A stretch of DNA of 64,000 nucleotides from Streptomyces hygroscopicus (GTDB taxonomy: Bacteria > Actinomycetota > Actinomycetes > Streptomycetales > Streptomycetaceae), in NCBI RefSeq assembly GCF_026168105.1, contig NZ_LBMW01000023.1:1-64000 (forward strand). Reading direction: 5' to 3'. Shown in pieces: positions 1 to 8,264 of this stretch. The stretch's first letter is position 1. Each line of letters begins with the position of its first letter. Below the pieces are notes generated by a model. The model made no database searches. It was not told where the DNA came from and saw nothing but the letters and a program-made list of their open reading frames with translations. Position numbers and translations under genes: made by a program.

Positions 1-165
1 GTGGGGGTGGGCCGGGGGGCCTGAGCGGGGGCGTGGCCTGAGCGTGGGCGTGGGCGTGGGGGTGGGTGTGGCCTGGGGAGTGGTCGTGGGCGTGGGAGTG
101 GGCGTGGGCGTGCGCGTGGGCGTGGGCGTGGGCGTGGGCGTGCGGAACATCCCGTTCGGGTGAGC
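1..165. repeat. GTGGGC-type low-complexity repeat at window edge
   Basis: Imperfect 6-bp repeats of the GTGGGC type fill this edge. Read on the minus strand they would give a Thr-Pro dipeptide tail, so this could be the low-complexity end of a protein whose remainder lies outside the window, or it could be non-coding. Between this and the first gene (166-268) I see nothing convincing. Confidence 0.6.
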
Positions 166-268
166 GAGTTGTCCACAACCGGTCGGTAGTCCACGGGTCT
201 CGGCGGACTTCGCCGCGAAGCCTCATCGTGGATCGCGTCCCGATCTCGCGATGCAGGTGGTGATCAGC

Positions 269-856
269 ATGGCCCAGTTCTCCCCCTCCCCAAGTCCGGC
301 ACACCCGACCGTCGGGAACGCCTGCTCGGGCCCACCGGAGGCGGACGTCCTCGTTCGCGCCCACACGCCTCCGACATGCGCGGTGCCGCATTTCGCGCCC
401 GTCCGGGTGCGCGGCAGCCGGCATCGGCTGCGGCGTCTCGTGCGGCACCGCAAGCGAGCCGTGGCCATGGGCCTGGCGGTCACGGCGGCCGCGCTCGTGG
501 TGGCGGGGCCGGGCCGCTCCGAGGGAGCCCGGGGGCATCCGGACGCCGACGCGCGCCCGAGGGCCGCAGCCGAGCCGGTGCCGGAGCGGCACCGCGTCGA
601 GATGGTGACGGCACCGGTGCGGATCGCCGACGGAGCGACGGTGGGGCTGTTACGGCCGGGCGACCGCATCGACGTGATCGCAGCCGATGAGCACGGCGCG
701 GCGCAGGTGGTCGCGGCCGGGGCCCGGGTGACACGCGTGCCGGAGACCGACCCCACTGCGAGCGGCGCACTGGTCGTGCTCTCCGTTCCACGCACCACGG
801 CCGCACGCCTGGCCGGTGCGGGCATGACCTCACGGCTGGTGGTGACTCTGTGCTGA
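269..856 (+). CDS. SAF/RcpC-CpaB-like domain membrane-anchored protein
   Basis: The product is 195 aa. It has a basic stretch followed by one hydrophobic segment (about residues 62-82, after HRLRRLVRHRKRAV), an Ala/Arg-rich linker, and a C-terminal domain with the pattern VRIADGATVGLLRPGDRIDV, typical of the SAF/RcpC domain of Flp-pilus CpaB-like proteins. The rest of a Flp pilus locus is not next to it, so a pilus role is not supported. The ATG at 269 is preferred over 251 because a GGTGG-like ribosome site lies about 8 bases upstream of it. It lies upstream of mscL in the same orientation, an arrangement I remember from other Streptomyces. Confidence 0.75.
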   Translation: MAQFSPSPSPAHPTVGNACSGPPEADVLVRAHTPPTCAVPHFAPVRVRGSRHRLRRLVRHRKRAVAMGLAVTAAALVVAGPGRSEGARGHPDADARPRAAAEPVPERHRVEMVTAPVRIADGATVGLLRPGDRIDVIAADEHGAAQVVAAGARVTRVPETDPTASGALVVLSVPRTTAARLAGAGMTSRLVVTLC

Positions 857-990
857 GCGGGCAGGAGGAACGGGTCGGCCGGGTATGGAGCCCCCTGCCC
901 GCGACCAGGGAGTGGACAGCCGGGGCATGCCCTGACGTAGGTTGCGGAGCTGTTCATTCCACAACCACTGCAGTCGAAGAAAGGCCCACT

Positions 991-1464
991 GTGAGCGAGA
1001 AGAAGGTGCCGAACGTCTGGCAGGGCTTCAAGGCCTTCCTGATGCGGGGAAACGTCGTCGATCTGGCGGTCGCGGTGGTCATCGGTGCCGCCTTCACCAA
1101 CATCGTCAACTCCGTGGTGAAGGGGGTCATAAACCCGGTGGTGGGTGCGCTCGGCACCAAGAGCCTGGACAACTACAGCTCGTGCCTGAAGGCCCCTTGC
1201 TCGGGCACCGGCGACAACGCGACGGGCGTCCGCGTCATGTGGGGCTCGGTCCTCGGCGCCACGCTCAACTTCGCGATCTCGGCAGCCGTCGTGTACTTCC
1301 TGATGGTCCTGCCCATGGCCAAGTACCTGGCCCGGCAGGAGGCCCGCCGCAAGGCGAAGGAGGGCACGCAGGAGGTCGTGGAGATGTCCGAGCTGGAGGT
1401 GCTCAAGGAGATACGCGACGCCCTCGTCGCTCAGCGCGGCGCGGGCAGCCGCAGCGAGTCGTAG
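991..1464 (+). CDS. mscL: Large-conductance mechanosensitive channel MscL
   Basis: The 157-aa protein matches MscL in length and layout. An amphipathic N-terminus (KAFLMRGNVVDLAVAVVIGA) leads into TM1, a periplasmic loop with two Cys residues follows (SCLKAPCSG), then TM2 around ISAAVVYFLMVLPMAKYL and a charged cytoplasmic helix (LEVLKEIRDALVA). It forms a homopentameric membrane pore that opens under tension to relieve hypo-osmotic shock. The GTG at 991 is chosen because the conserved N-terminus begins there and GAAAGG lies just upstream. The open frame extends further upstream but that part is not conserved. Confidence 0.95.
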   Translation: MSEKKVPNVWQGFKAFLMRGNVVDLAVAVVIGAAFTNIVNSVVKGVINPVVGALGTKSLDNYSSCLKAPCSGTGDNATGVRVMWGSVLGATLNFAISAAVVYFLMVLPMAKYLARQEARRKAKEGTQEVVEMSELEVLKEIRDALVAQRGAGSRSES

Positions 1465-1497
1465 CTCCCGCAGCGAGCGACAGCTCACCGACGAACG

Positions 1498-1566
1498 CCG
1501 ACGAACGCCGACAGCGTGGTCGTGACCCACAGACCGTCGCGGCTCACAGACCGTCGCGGCTCACAG
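1498..1566. repeat. Short direct repeats after mscL
   Basis: A CGACGAACGC unit and a 17-bp CAGACCGTCGCGGCTCA unit each occur twice in tandem between mscL and the next, convergent gene. No clear terminator hairpin is visible. These are probably slippage products. Confidence 0.5.
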
Positions 1567-1779
1567 ATGATGAGGCGGCTTCTCGTCGAGGAAGCGCGCC
1601 AGGTCGGCGGCGCTGTCACCGCTCGGGACGGGCCGCTCGCCCCATCCCCGGTCCGTGTCGTCCGAGGACTGCTGGCTCAGCGGGTCGTCGAAGACGAGGG
1701 CGTCCTTCGGATCGGGCTTGGGGTCGGGCTTGAGGTCGGGCTGGGGATCGCGCGGCTCTCGGGCGGGGGTGGTGCTCAT
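1561..1779 (-). CDS. Small acidic hypothetical protein
   Basis: This is a 72-aa, Asp/Pro-rich, hydrophilic protein starting MSTTPAREP. It has a repeated DLKPDPKPDPKD stretch and a C-terminus AADLARFLDEKPPHHL that looks conserved among streptomycetes. No enzymatic motif is visible. It is divergent from the P1-family peptidase with about 150 bp between starts. The ATG at 1779 fits the small conserved protein; the longer frame upstream is a shadow of the peptidase gene. Function unknown. Confidence 0.6.
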   Translation of the reverse strand: MSTTPAREPRDPQPDLKPDPKPDPKDALVFDDPLSQQSSDDTDRGWGERPVPSGDSAADLARFLDEKPPHHL

Positions 1780-1932
1780 GCCACCAGCGTACGTCCGCGG
1801 CGCCCTGGCCCGGGGCCGGAGTCTCGGGCGGCCCGGGCCGAAGGTGCGCCCGGTGACCACGGGGGTGAAACCGGCGGCACGGATCCTCGCCCAAGGGGTC
1901 ACGACCGACGGATGGCCAAGGATCATGGGCGC

Positions 1933-2961
1933 ATGACGGTTGACGCTCTGACAGATGTCCTGGGACTGCGCGTGGGACATGCCACACGGATCGGGGACGG
2001 CTGGCTCACCGGCACCACGGTGGTCCTCGCCCCTGAGGGCGGCGCGGTCGCGGCGGTGGACGTACGCGGCGGCGGTCCCGGTACGAAGGAGACCGACGCG
2101 CTCGATCCGCGAAACGTGGTGCAGAAGGTCGAGGCGGTCGTCCTGACGGGGGGCAGCGCCTACGGACTCGACTCGGCGTCGGGCGTGATGGCCTGGCTGG
2201 AGGAGCGGGGGCGCGGGGTGCGGGTCGGCCCGGAGCCGACGCATGTGGTGCCGGTCGTGCCTGCCGCCTGCATCTTCGACCTGGGACGCGGCGGCGACTT
2301 CGGGGCCCGGCCGGACGCGGCCCTCGGCCGGACCGCGGTCGAGGCGGCCGCCGCGAGCGAGCCCGGGGCGCCCGTGACGGAGGGCTGCGTGGGCGCGGGC
2401 ACGGGGGCGACGGTCGGGACGGTCAAGGGCGGGGTGGGGACCGCGAGCACGGTGCTCGACTCGGGGATCACCGTGGGCGCGCTGGTCGTGTGCAACGCGG
2501 CGGGCTCAGCGGTCGATCCGGCGACCGGCGCCCTGTACGGGGAAATGTTCCAGGGCCGGGTCCACTACCCGGCGCGCGGGGTGCACGAGTCGGCGCAGCG
2601 GCAACTCGCCGAGGCGGCAGCCAAGAACGCGCATCCCACGCTGAACACGACGGTCGCGGTGGTGGCCACCGACGCCGATCTCACCAAGGCACAGGCGCAG
2701 AAGCTCGCGGGAGTGGCGCACGACGGCCTCGCGCGCGCCGTGCGGCCGGTGCATCTGCTCAACGACGGGGACACGGTGTTCGCACTGGCGACCGGTGCAC
2801 GTCCGCTTGCCTCCACGAGCCCCCTCGCGCTCAACGAGGTGCTGGTGGCGGGCGCGGACCTCGTGACCCGCGCGATCGTACGGGCCGTGCGCGCCGCCGA
2901 GCCGGTGGCCGGGCCGGGTGGGGCGTGGCCGGCGTACGAGGAGTTGTACGGGGGCCATTAG
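1933..2961 (+). CDS. P1 family peptidase (DmpA/S58-like)
   Basis: The 342-aa protein shows hallmarks of the DmpA/PepS58 N-terminal-nucleophile aminopeptidase fold. These are the opening LTDVLGLRVGHAT, the GGxxKETDAL segment, VVLTGGSAYGLDSASGVM, and the Gly-rich GCVGAGTGATVGTVKGG block near mid-protein. Members process themselves and cleave N-terminal residues or beta-peptides; the substrate of this branch is unknown. The ATG at 1933 starts the conserved region (MTVDALTDV). The open frame reaches upstream but that part is low complexity. Confidence 0.88.
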   Translation: MTVDALTDVLGLRVGHATRIGDGWLTGTTVVLAPEGGAVAAVDVRGGGPGTKETDALDPRNVVQKVEAVVLTGGSAYGLDSASGVMAWLEERGRGVRVGPEPTHVVPVVPAACIFDLGRGGDFGARPDAALGRTAVEAAAASEPGAPVTEGCVGAGTGATVGTVKGGVGTASTVLDSGITVGALVVCNAAGSAVDPATGALYGEMFQGRVHYPARGVHESAQRQLAEAAAKNAHPTLNTTVAVVATDADLTKAQAQKLAGVAHDGLARAVRPVHLLNDGDTVFALATGARPLASTSPLALNEVLVAGADLVTRAIVRAVRAAEPVAGPGGAWPAYEELYGGH

Positions 2962-3098
2962 GCCCGGGGCGGACGATTGTCCCGGTTCTGTCACATGGGG
3001 GCGTTTCACGGTGGTGGGCGGAACCCTTTCTCGCGACCTCCGCTCTTTCTCCACGTATTTGAAAGCGCATCACCCATCACAACGACCTGGAGAAGCCC

Positions 3099-4319
3099 GT
3101 GACAACGCCGGACATGCGAGCGCGGCGCGTAGTGGGGGCCTGTGCCGCCCTGCTGGTCGGCGCCCTGACTCTCACCGCCTGCGGCGGCAGCGCCAACGCC
3201 GACAACAACAAGGGCGGGAAGGACTCCGGCAAGGCAAAGACCTCCACCGCCAAGATCACCATCTCCGCGAAAGACGGTTCGACCGGCGCGTCGATCAACG
3301 CGACCGGGGTGAAGGTCAGCGACGGGAAGCTGACCGAGGTGAAGATGACGGTTGCGGGGACGGGCACGGCCGTCGCCGGGGAGGTCTCCGCGGACGGAAC
3401 GTCCTGGAAGCCGAAGGAGCACCTGGAGCGCGGAACGAAGTACGAGATCTCGGCCACCGCCAAGGACGCGGACAACCGCGTGGCGGCCGCCAACTCCATC
3501 TTCACCACGGTCACCACGTCCAACAGCTTCATCGGGACGTACACGCCCGACGACGGAGCGACGGTCGGCGTCGGGATGCCGGTGTCCTTCACCTTCGACA
3601 AGGAGATCACCGACAAGAAGGCCGTGCAGTCGCACATCACGGTGACCTCCAGCAGCGGGCAGCAGGTCGTGGGGCACTGGTTCGATGCCCAGCGGCTGGA
3701 CTTCAGGCCCGAGGAGTACTGGAAGGCCGGCTCCAAGGTCACGATGAAGATCGACCTTGACGGGGTCCAGGGCGCGAACGGCGTCTACGGCGTGCAGAAG
3801 AAGACCGTCACCTTCACCATCGGCCGCTCGCAGGTCTCCACGGTCGACGTCAACACGCAGACCATGACGGTCGTACGGGACGGCCAGACGCTCAGGACGG
3901 TCCCGATCTCGGCGGGCAGCCCGCAGCACACCACGTACAACGGGCAGATGGTGATCTCCGAGAAGTTCGAGCAGACCCGCATGAACAGCCAGACGGTCGG
4001 TCTGGGCGGCGAGTACGACATCCCGGACGTGCCGCACGCGATGCGGCTGACGACCTCCGGGACGTTCATCCACGGCAACTACTGGTACGACAAGGGCAAC
4101 CCGCCCTTCGGCCACGAGGGCACCAGCCACGGCTGCGTCGGAATGGCGGACGTGCAGGGGGCCGAAGGTGACACGACCGCCAAGTGGTTCTACGACAACT
4201 CGCTCGTCGGCGACGTCGTGATCGTCAAGAACTCCCCCGACAGCACGGTCGCGCCGGACAACGGACTCAACGGCTGGAACATGTCCTGGAGCGCATGGAC
4301 CACGGGAAGTGACGCCTGA
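3099..4319 (+). CDS. L,D-transpeptidase lipoprotein (Ig-like plus YkuD)
   Basis: The 406-aa exported enzyme would form 3-3 cross-links in peptidoglycan. A lipobox LTAC places the lipidated Cys at residue 28. Two Ig-like domains follow (about 45-270, with the bacterial Ld-transpeptidase Ig pattern TYTPDDGATVGVGMPVSF). A C-terminal YkuD domain carries the catalytic HEGTSHGCVGM motif (Cys about 345). The architecture is that of actinobacterial Ldt proteins. The GTG start at 3099 has AGAAG upstream, and a Rho-independent-type hairpin follows the stop. Confidence 0.95.
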   Translation: MTTPDMRARRVVGACAALLVGALTLTACGGSANADNNKGGKDSGKAKTSTAKITISAKDGSTGASINATGVKVSDGKLTEVKMTVAGTGTAVAGEVSADGTSWKPKEHLERGTKYEISATAKDADNRVAAANSIFTTVTTSNSFIGTYTPDDGATVGVGMPVSFTFDKEITDKKAVQSHITVTSSSGQQVVGHWFDAQRLDFRPEEYWKAGSKVTMKIDLDGVQGANGVYGVQKKTVTFTIGRSQVSTVDVNTQTMTVVRDGQTLRTVPISAGSPQHTTYNGQMVISEKFEQTRMNSQTVGLGGEYDIPDVPHAMRLTTSGTFIHGNYWYDKGNPPFGHEGTSHGCVGMADVQGAEGDTTAKWFYDNSLVGDVVIVKNSPDSTVAPDNGLNGWNMSWSAWTTGSDA

Positions 4320-4342
4320 CCAGCCACTTCTGACGATCGATC

Positions 4343-4380
4343 GGGCCGCGCGGGAACCCCCCGCGCGGCCCGTCCGTTTT
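4343..4380 (+). terminator. Hairpin terminator after the L,D-transpeptidase
   Basis: A perfect 12-bp stem, GGGCCGCGCGGG (4343-4354) with its complement at 4360-4371 and a 5-nt loop, is followed by TCCGTTTT. Confidence 0.85.
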
Positions 4381-4404
4381 CCCACCGTACGTTTTCTCGG
4401 TTCC

Positions 4405-4419
4405 CGGACATGATGTCCG
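4405..4419. promoter_or_regulatory. 15-bp palindrome upstream of the DUF6227 gene
   Basis: CGGACAT-G-ATGTCCG is a perfect inverted repeat about 60 bp before the TTG start of the next gene, where an operator would be expected. The binding protein is unknown. Confidence 0.4.
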
Positions 4420-4476
4420 ACCAAGGGGCTACGGTATGCACCCACAAGGTGACATGCAGCAACGCCGGGAGAAAAC

Positions 4477-5226
4477 TTGAGCGTTCCGTACGAGACGGCA
4501 GCGTACGAGCCAGCCGAGTTGCCGGAGTCTCCGGAGGAGCATCTCGCGCGACTCCTCGGCCGCGCCCTGAACTCCTTCGAGCTGCCCGACGAGACGATCG
4601 GGCGACTCGACTGCGCGCTGGCACAGGACAGTTCGCTGCACTCCGCGCACCACAGCGCGGGGCTGTACCGGGAGACGTACCGGCACACCTGGCTCCTCGC
4701 CGACGGCACGGCGGTCACCCTGTGGGAGCTCGTCCACAACACGGGACCGGGCGGTCACCTCGCGTACGAGGTGTACGTGGACGAGGAGGAGCTGCGCGCC
4801 GCGACCGCCCGGCTTCCCCTGCCGGCGGACACACCCGACTTCGAACTGCCGGTGCTGGTTCAGCTGCCCCTCGTCCCCGAGCCCCGGCACGCATATGTGC
4901 CCGACGACTCCGCGGACCACGCGCGTCGACTGCTGCGCCGCGCGGAGAACCCGGACCGGCCGGGCGCGGACCTGGCGACGTTACTGCTGCGCTCGGCGTT
5001 CGCGCACGAGATCACCCAGGCCTTCGGGCGCCCGCGCCGGGCCGGGCAGCCGGGGCTGTGCTTCTCGCTCTACGAGCACGCGTTCCTGCTGCGCGACGGC
5101 CGGGAGCTGTCCCTGTGGGAGGTCGAGCACACGGCGACACCGGACGGGCGGCACATGTGCGAGGTGTACGCGACGGAGGACGCGGCGCGCGAGGCGATGG
5201 AGCGCCGGGCGGCGGCCCTCGGCTGA
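4477..5226 (+). CDS. DUF6227 family protein
   Basis: The 249-aa cytosolic protein has two similar halves, each ending in a beta-rich unit. Compare YRHTWLLADGTAVTLWELVH (about 68-87) with YEHAFLLRDGRELSLWEVEH (about 200-219), so it looks like an internal duplication. This matches the Streptomyces-restricted DUF6227 family as I remember it; no function is known. The TTG start is supported by GGGAGA 5-6 bases upstream and by the conserved N-terminus. Confidence 0.75.
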   Translation: MSVPYETAAYEPAELPESPEEHLARLLGRALNSFELPDETIGRLDCALAQDSSLHSAHHSAGLYRETYRHTWLLADGTAVTLWELVHNTGPGGHLAYEVYVDEEELRAATARLPLPADTPDFELPVLVQLPLVPEPRHAYVPDDSADHARRLLRRAENPDRPGADLATLLLRSAFAHEITQAFGRPRRAGQPGLCFSLYEHAFLLRDGRELSLWEVEHTATPDGRHMCEVYATEDAAREAMERRAAALG

Positions 5227-5244
5227 CCAGGCGGAGCGCTCCCG

Positions 5245-5502
5245 TCAGTAAGGACGATCGCCGAACTGCCGTACCAGGCCTGCGAAGGCGTCGCGTTCGG
5301 CCGGTGTGAGTTCCACGGACTCCAGGTCAGGTCCCGTCTGCCGCTGATGGGGCAGGGCTCCGAGCAAGGTGCCGCGACGCCGAACCGCGTCCTCGAAGCG
5401 GCGCCGGCGCAGAATCCGGCCCACGCAGACGATCCAGACGGCGGCCCCCAGGGCGAGGACGGGCACACCCAACAGCTGGAAGGTCGACACATGCGCGTGC
5501 AT
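5245..5502 (-). CDS. Small single-TM hypothetical protein
   Basis: The 85-aa protein has one N-terminal membrane segment (FQLLGVPVLALGAAVWIVCVG cut short of its ends, about residues 7-28). A basic stop-transfer (RILRRRRFEDAVRRRG) and a soluble tail with LTPAERDAFAGLVRQFG follow. It is convergent with the DUF6227 gene, with 18 bp between stops. The ATG at 5502 places the helix at the N-terminus; an upstream in-frame GTG/ATG would add 12 residues. No function recognised. Confidence 0.6.
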   Translation of the reverse strand: MHAHVSTFQLLGVPVLALGAAVWIVCVGRILRRRRFEDAVRRRGTLLGALPHQRQTGPDLESVELTPAERDAFAGLVRQFGDRPY

Positions 5503-5698
5503 AGCCCCAGTAGACACCACGATCCGGGCCTTAAGCATCGGACCGTGAGGTATCTCATCAAGTACGACTAGTACGGTGAAGGGGTCATGGAGGCCGTAAT
5601 GGGGTCACTCGGACCGTTGTTGAGGCCCCGCTCGGGGTCGGCCCCTCCCTGAGCACGTTCGCAACCGGCCGACGGGCCACCCGCCCCGGACATGCGTC

Positions 5699-5726
5699 GG
5701 CCGCAACCCTCAAGGGAGTTGCGGCC
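5699..5726 (-). terminator. Hairpin terminator of the fru operon
   Basis: GGCCGCAAC (5699-5707) pairs perfectly with GTTGCGGCC (5718-5726) and has an inner CCT/AGG extension. It lies 44 bp past the fruA stop in the direction of transcription. Confidence 0.75.
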
Positions 5727-5769
5727 GGCACCTGGAGTGGTGTGCTCCGCCGGGAGCGAGCGGCCGGGG

Positions 5770-7881
5770 TCAGGCGACGACCGGCTGCTTGGGGTCGTTC
5801 CGGGCCGCTATCGCCGCTCCCGCGGCCTCCTTCGCGGCGCCCTCGGGGCTCTGCTTCCGCATGCCCTTCAGGACGACCACCAGGGTCGTGGTCAGACACA
5901 TACCGGCGGCGATGGCGACCAGGTAGAGGAGCGGGCTGCCGATGAGCGGAACCACGAAGATGCCGCCGTGCGGGGCGCGCAGGGTCGCGCCGAACGCCAT
6001 CGACAGGGCCCCGGTGAGCGCGCCGCCGACCATCGACGCGGGGATGACGCGCAGCGGGTCGGCCGCGGCGAACGGGATCGCGCCCTCGGAGATGAAGGAG
6101 GCGCCCAGTACCCAGGCTGCCTTACCGTTCTCCCGCTCGGTCCGCGTGAACAGCCTGCCGCGGACCGTCGTGGCCAGGGCCATCGCCAGCGGCGGGACCA
6201 TACCGGCGGCCATCACCGCGGCCATGATCTTCATCGCCGAGTCGCTCGGGGTGGAGACCGCGATGCCGGCGGTGGCGAAGGTGTACGCGACCTTGTTGAC
6301 CGGGCCGCCGAGGTCGAAGCACATCATCAGGCCGAGCAGCGCGCCGAGCAGAACGGCGTTGGTGCCGGTCAAGCCGTTCAGCCAGTCGGTCAGGCCCTTC
6401 TGCGCGGACGCGATGGGCTTTCCGACGACCACGAACATCAGAAATCCGACGACCGCCGAGGAGATCAGCGGGATCACCACCACCGGCATGATGCCGCGCA
6501 GTGCAGCGGGGATGTTGACCTTCTGGATCGTCATCACCACACCACCGGCGAGAAGACCGGCGACCAGGCCGCCCAGGAAGCCCGCGTTGATGGTGAGGGC
6601 GATCGAGCCGCCGACGAAGCCGGGCACGAGGCCGGGGCGGTCCGCCATGCCGTAGGCGATGTAACCGGCCAGGACCGGAACGAGGAAGCCGAAGGACACC
6701 ACGCCGATCTGGAAGAGCAGCGCGGCCCAGCTGTCCGCCTGCATCCACACGAAGTGGTCCATGACCGACGGCGCCTTGTTGATCTTGTAGCCGCCGATCG
6801 CGAAGCCGAGGGCGATGAGCAGACCGCCCGCGGCGACGAACGGGACCATGTAGCTCACGCCGGACATCAGCCACTTGCGCAGCTTGGTGGCGTAGCCCTC
6901 GCCGGAGTCACCGGCGCGCTCGAGGGGTGCGCCCGGGGAAGCGGCCGCCGCGGTCGCCTCGCCGCGCGCCGCCTTGTCACGCACCTCGGCGATCAGCTCG
7001 CCGGGGCGGTTGATGGCCGCCTTCACCCCGACGTCGACGGTCGGCTTGCCGGCGAAGCGGTCCTTGTCCCGTACGGGGATGTCATGGGCGAAGATCACGC
7101 CGTCCGCCGCCTCGACGACGGCCGGGTCGAGCCGGGCGAAGCCTGCCGAGCCCTGCGTCTCGACGGCGACTTCGACGCCCGCCTCGCGGCCCGCGTTCTC
7201 CAGCGACTCGGCGGCCATGTAGGTGTGCGCGATGCCGGTGGGGCAGGAGGTGACGGCGACGATACGGAACGGGCGTTCGGCGGAGGCACCGGTGGCGCCC
7301 GGCACCGGGGCGGCCGCGTCCTCGACGCGCGCGCCCGGCGCCGGGGCCGTGCCGTCCGCGGTGACATCGGAGGTGGCCGCTGCGGCCGATGCCTCCGCGG
7401 AGTCCTCGGAGCCGCCCGACGCGGCCGCGGCCGCCGGGGCCTCTTCCCCGCGGATGAGCGCGGCCGCGGCCGCCGCGTCGTCCGCGGACCGCAGCGCGGA
7501 CGTGAACTCGGCGTTCATCAACTGGCGGGCGAGGGACGACAGGATCGTGAGGTGCGCGTCGTCCGCACCCGCCGGGGCGGCGATCAGGAAGATCAGGTCG
7601 GCCGGGCCGTCCGGGGCGCCGAAGTCGATGCCCCGTGCGCTGCGCCCGAAGGCGAGCGTCGGCACGGTGACATGCTCGCTGCGACAGTGCGGGATGCCGA
7701 TGCCGCCGTCGAGGCCGGTCGGCATCTGCGCCTCGCGGGCCGCCACGTCGGCGAGGAAGCCCTCCAGGTCGGTCACCCGGCCTCGGGCCGCCATCCGCTC
7801 GGCGAGGGCGCGGGCCGCCGCTTCCTTGGTGTCGGCGGACAGGTCGAGATCGACCAGGTCCGCGGTGATCATCTCGCTCAT
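5770..7881 (-). CDS. fruA: Fructose PTS permease, fused EIIA-EIIB-EIIC
   Basis: The 703-aa membrane transporter takes up fructose and phosphorylates it to fructose 1-phosphate. The order is EIIA (about 1-150, active-site His in IPHCRSEHV), an Ala-rich linker, EIIB (about 215-310, phosphocysteine in CPTGIAHTYMAAE), and EIIC (about 340-690, many TM helices, GGPVNKVAYTFA). The ATG at 7881 gives the conserved MSEMITADLVDLDL start. It is the last gene of fruR-fruK-fruA and overlaps the stop of a small upstream frame by ATGA. A terminator follows. Confidence 0.96.
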   Translation of the reverse strand: MSEMITADLVDLDLSADTKEAAARALAERMAARGRVTDLEGFLADVAAREAQMPTGLDGGIGIPHCRSEHVTVPTLAFGRSARGIDFGAPDGPADLIFLIAAPAGADDAHLTILSSLARQLMNAEFTSALRSADDAAAAAALIRGEEAPAAAAASGGSEDSAEASAAAATSDVTADGTAPAPGARVEDAAAPVPGATGASAERPFRIVAVTSCPTGIAHTYMAAESLENAGREAGVEVAVETQGSAGFARLDPAVVEAADGVIFAHDIPVRDKDRFAGKPTVDVGVKAAINRPGELIAEVRDKAARGEATAAAASPGAPLERAGDSGEGYATKLRKWLMSGVSYMVPFVAAGGLLIALGFAIGGYKINKAPSVMDHFVWMQADSWAALLFQIGVVSFGFLVPVLAGYIAYGMADRPGLVPGFVGGSIALTINAGFLGGLVAGLLAGGVVMTIQKVNIPAALRGIMPVVVIPLISSAVVGFLMFVVVGKPIASAQKGLTDWLNGLTGTNAVLLGALLGLMMCFDLGGPVNKVAYTFATAGIAVSTPSDSAMKIMAAVMAAGMVPPLAMALATTVRGRLFTRTERENGKAAWVLGASFISEGAIPFAAADPLRVIPASMVGGALTGALSMAFGATLRAPHGGIFVVPLIGSPLLYLVAIAAGMCLTTTLVVVLKGMRKQSPEGAAKEAAGAAIAARNDPKQPVVA

Positions 7882-8264
7882 CGCGGGCTCCTTAGCACGC
7901 GTATCGCCCGGGAGTTGGGGTGGGCGCGGGTGGGGACGGGGGTGCTGTGGGGGGAAGCGGGAGTGGCGGGGGCAGGGCCGGGGAAACCCCGCCCCCACCA
8001 GGTGGCGGGGCGGTCCGGACGGTCCTTCCGCCCGGCTGCGGCGAGTAAGGGGGAGTGCCGAGACTTCAGCGCCGTGTCCGCGGCCGGCCCCGTGTCCGCG
8101 GCCGGCCCCGTGCCCGCGGCCGTGACCCGTGCGGTGGCAGTCACCGTCTCCCTCGCCGATGCTGTGACCGGTGCCGGTGCCGGTGCCGTCGCCATCACCG
8201 TCACCGGTGTGACCGTGACCGGTGCCCTGGCCGCGGCTGTGGCCGTGGCCGTGAGAACGTTCAT
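7878..8264 (-). CDS. Possible small Ala/Thr/Val-rich ORF between fruK and fruA
   Basis: A 128-aa open frame fills the 380-bp fruK-fruA gap exactly. Its ATG overlaps the fruK stop (ATGA at 8261-8264) and its stop overlaps the fruA start (ATGA at 7878-7881). The sequence is low complexity (TATATA-, PAPAP-, TGPAAD-type repeats) and resembles no domain I know. It may be a real coupled linker protein, or a repeat-expanded spacer that keeps ribosomes moving from fruK to fruA. Existence as a functional protein is uncertain. Confidence 0.35.
   Translation of the reverse strand: MNVLTATATAAARAPVTVTPVTVMATAPAPAPVTASARETVTATARVTAAGTGPAADTGPAADTALKSRHSPLLAAAGRKDRPDRPATWWGRGFPGPAPATPASPHSTPVPTRAHPNSRAIRVLRSPR

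Noticed and set aside
170..178. TTGTCCACA resembling a DnaA box
   Set aside because: A single box with no cluster and no dnaA/dnaN nearby; not an origin.
223..1530. 435-aa minus-strand open frame over the SAF-domain gene and mscL
   Set aside because: It is a shadow of two well-supported plus-strand genes and has no family pattern.
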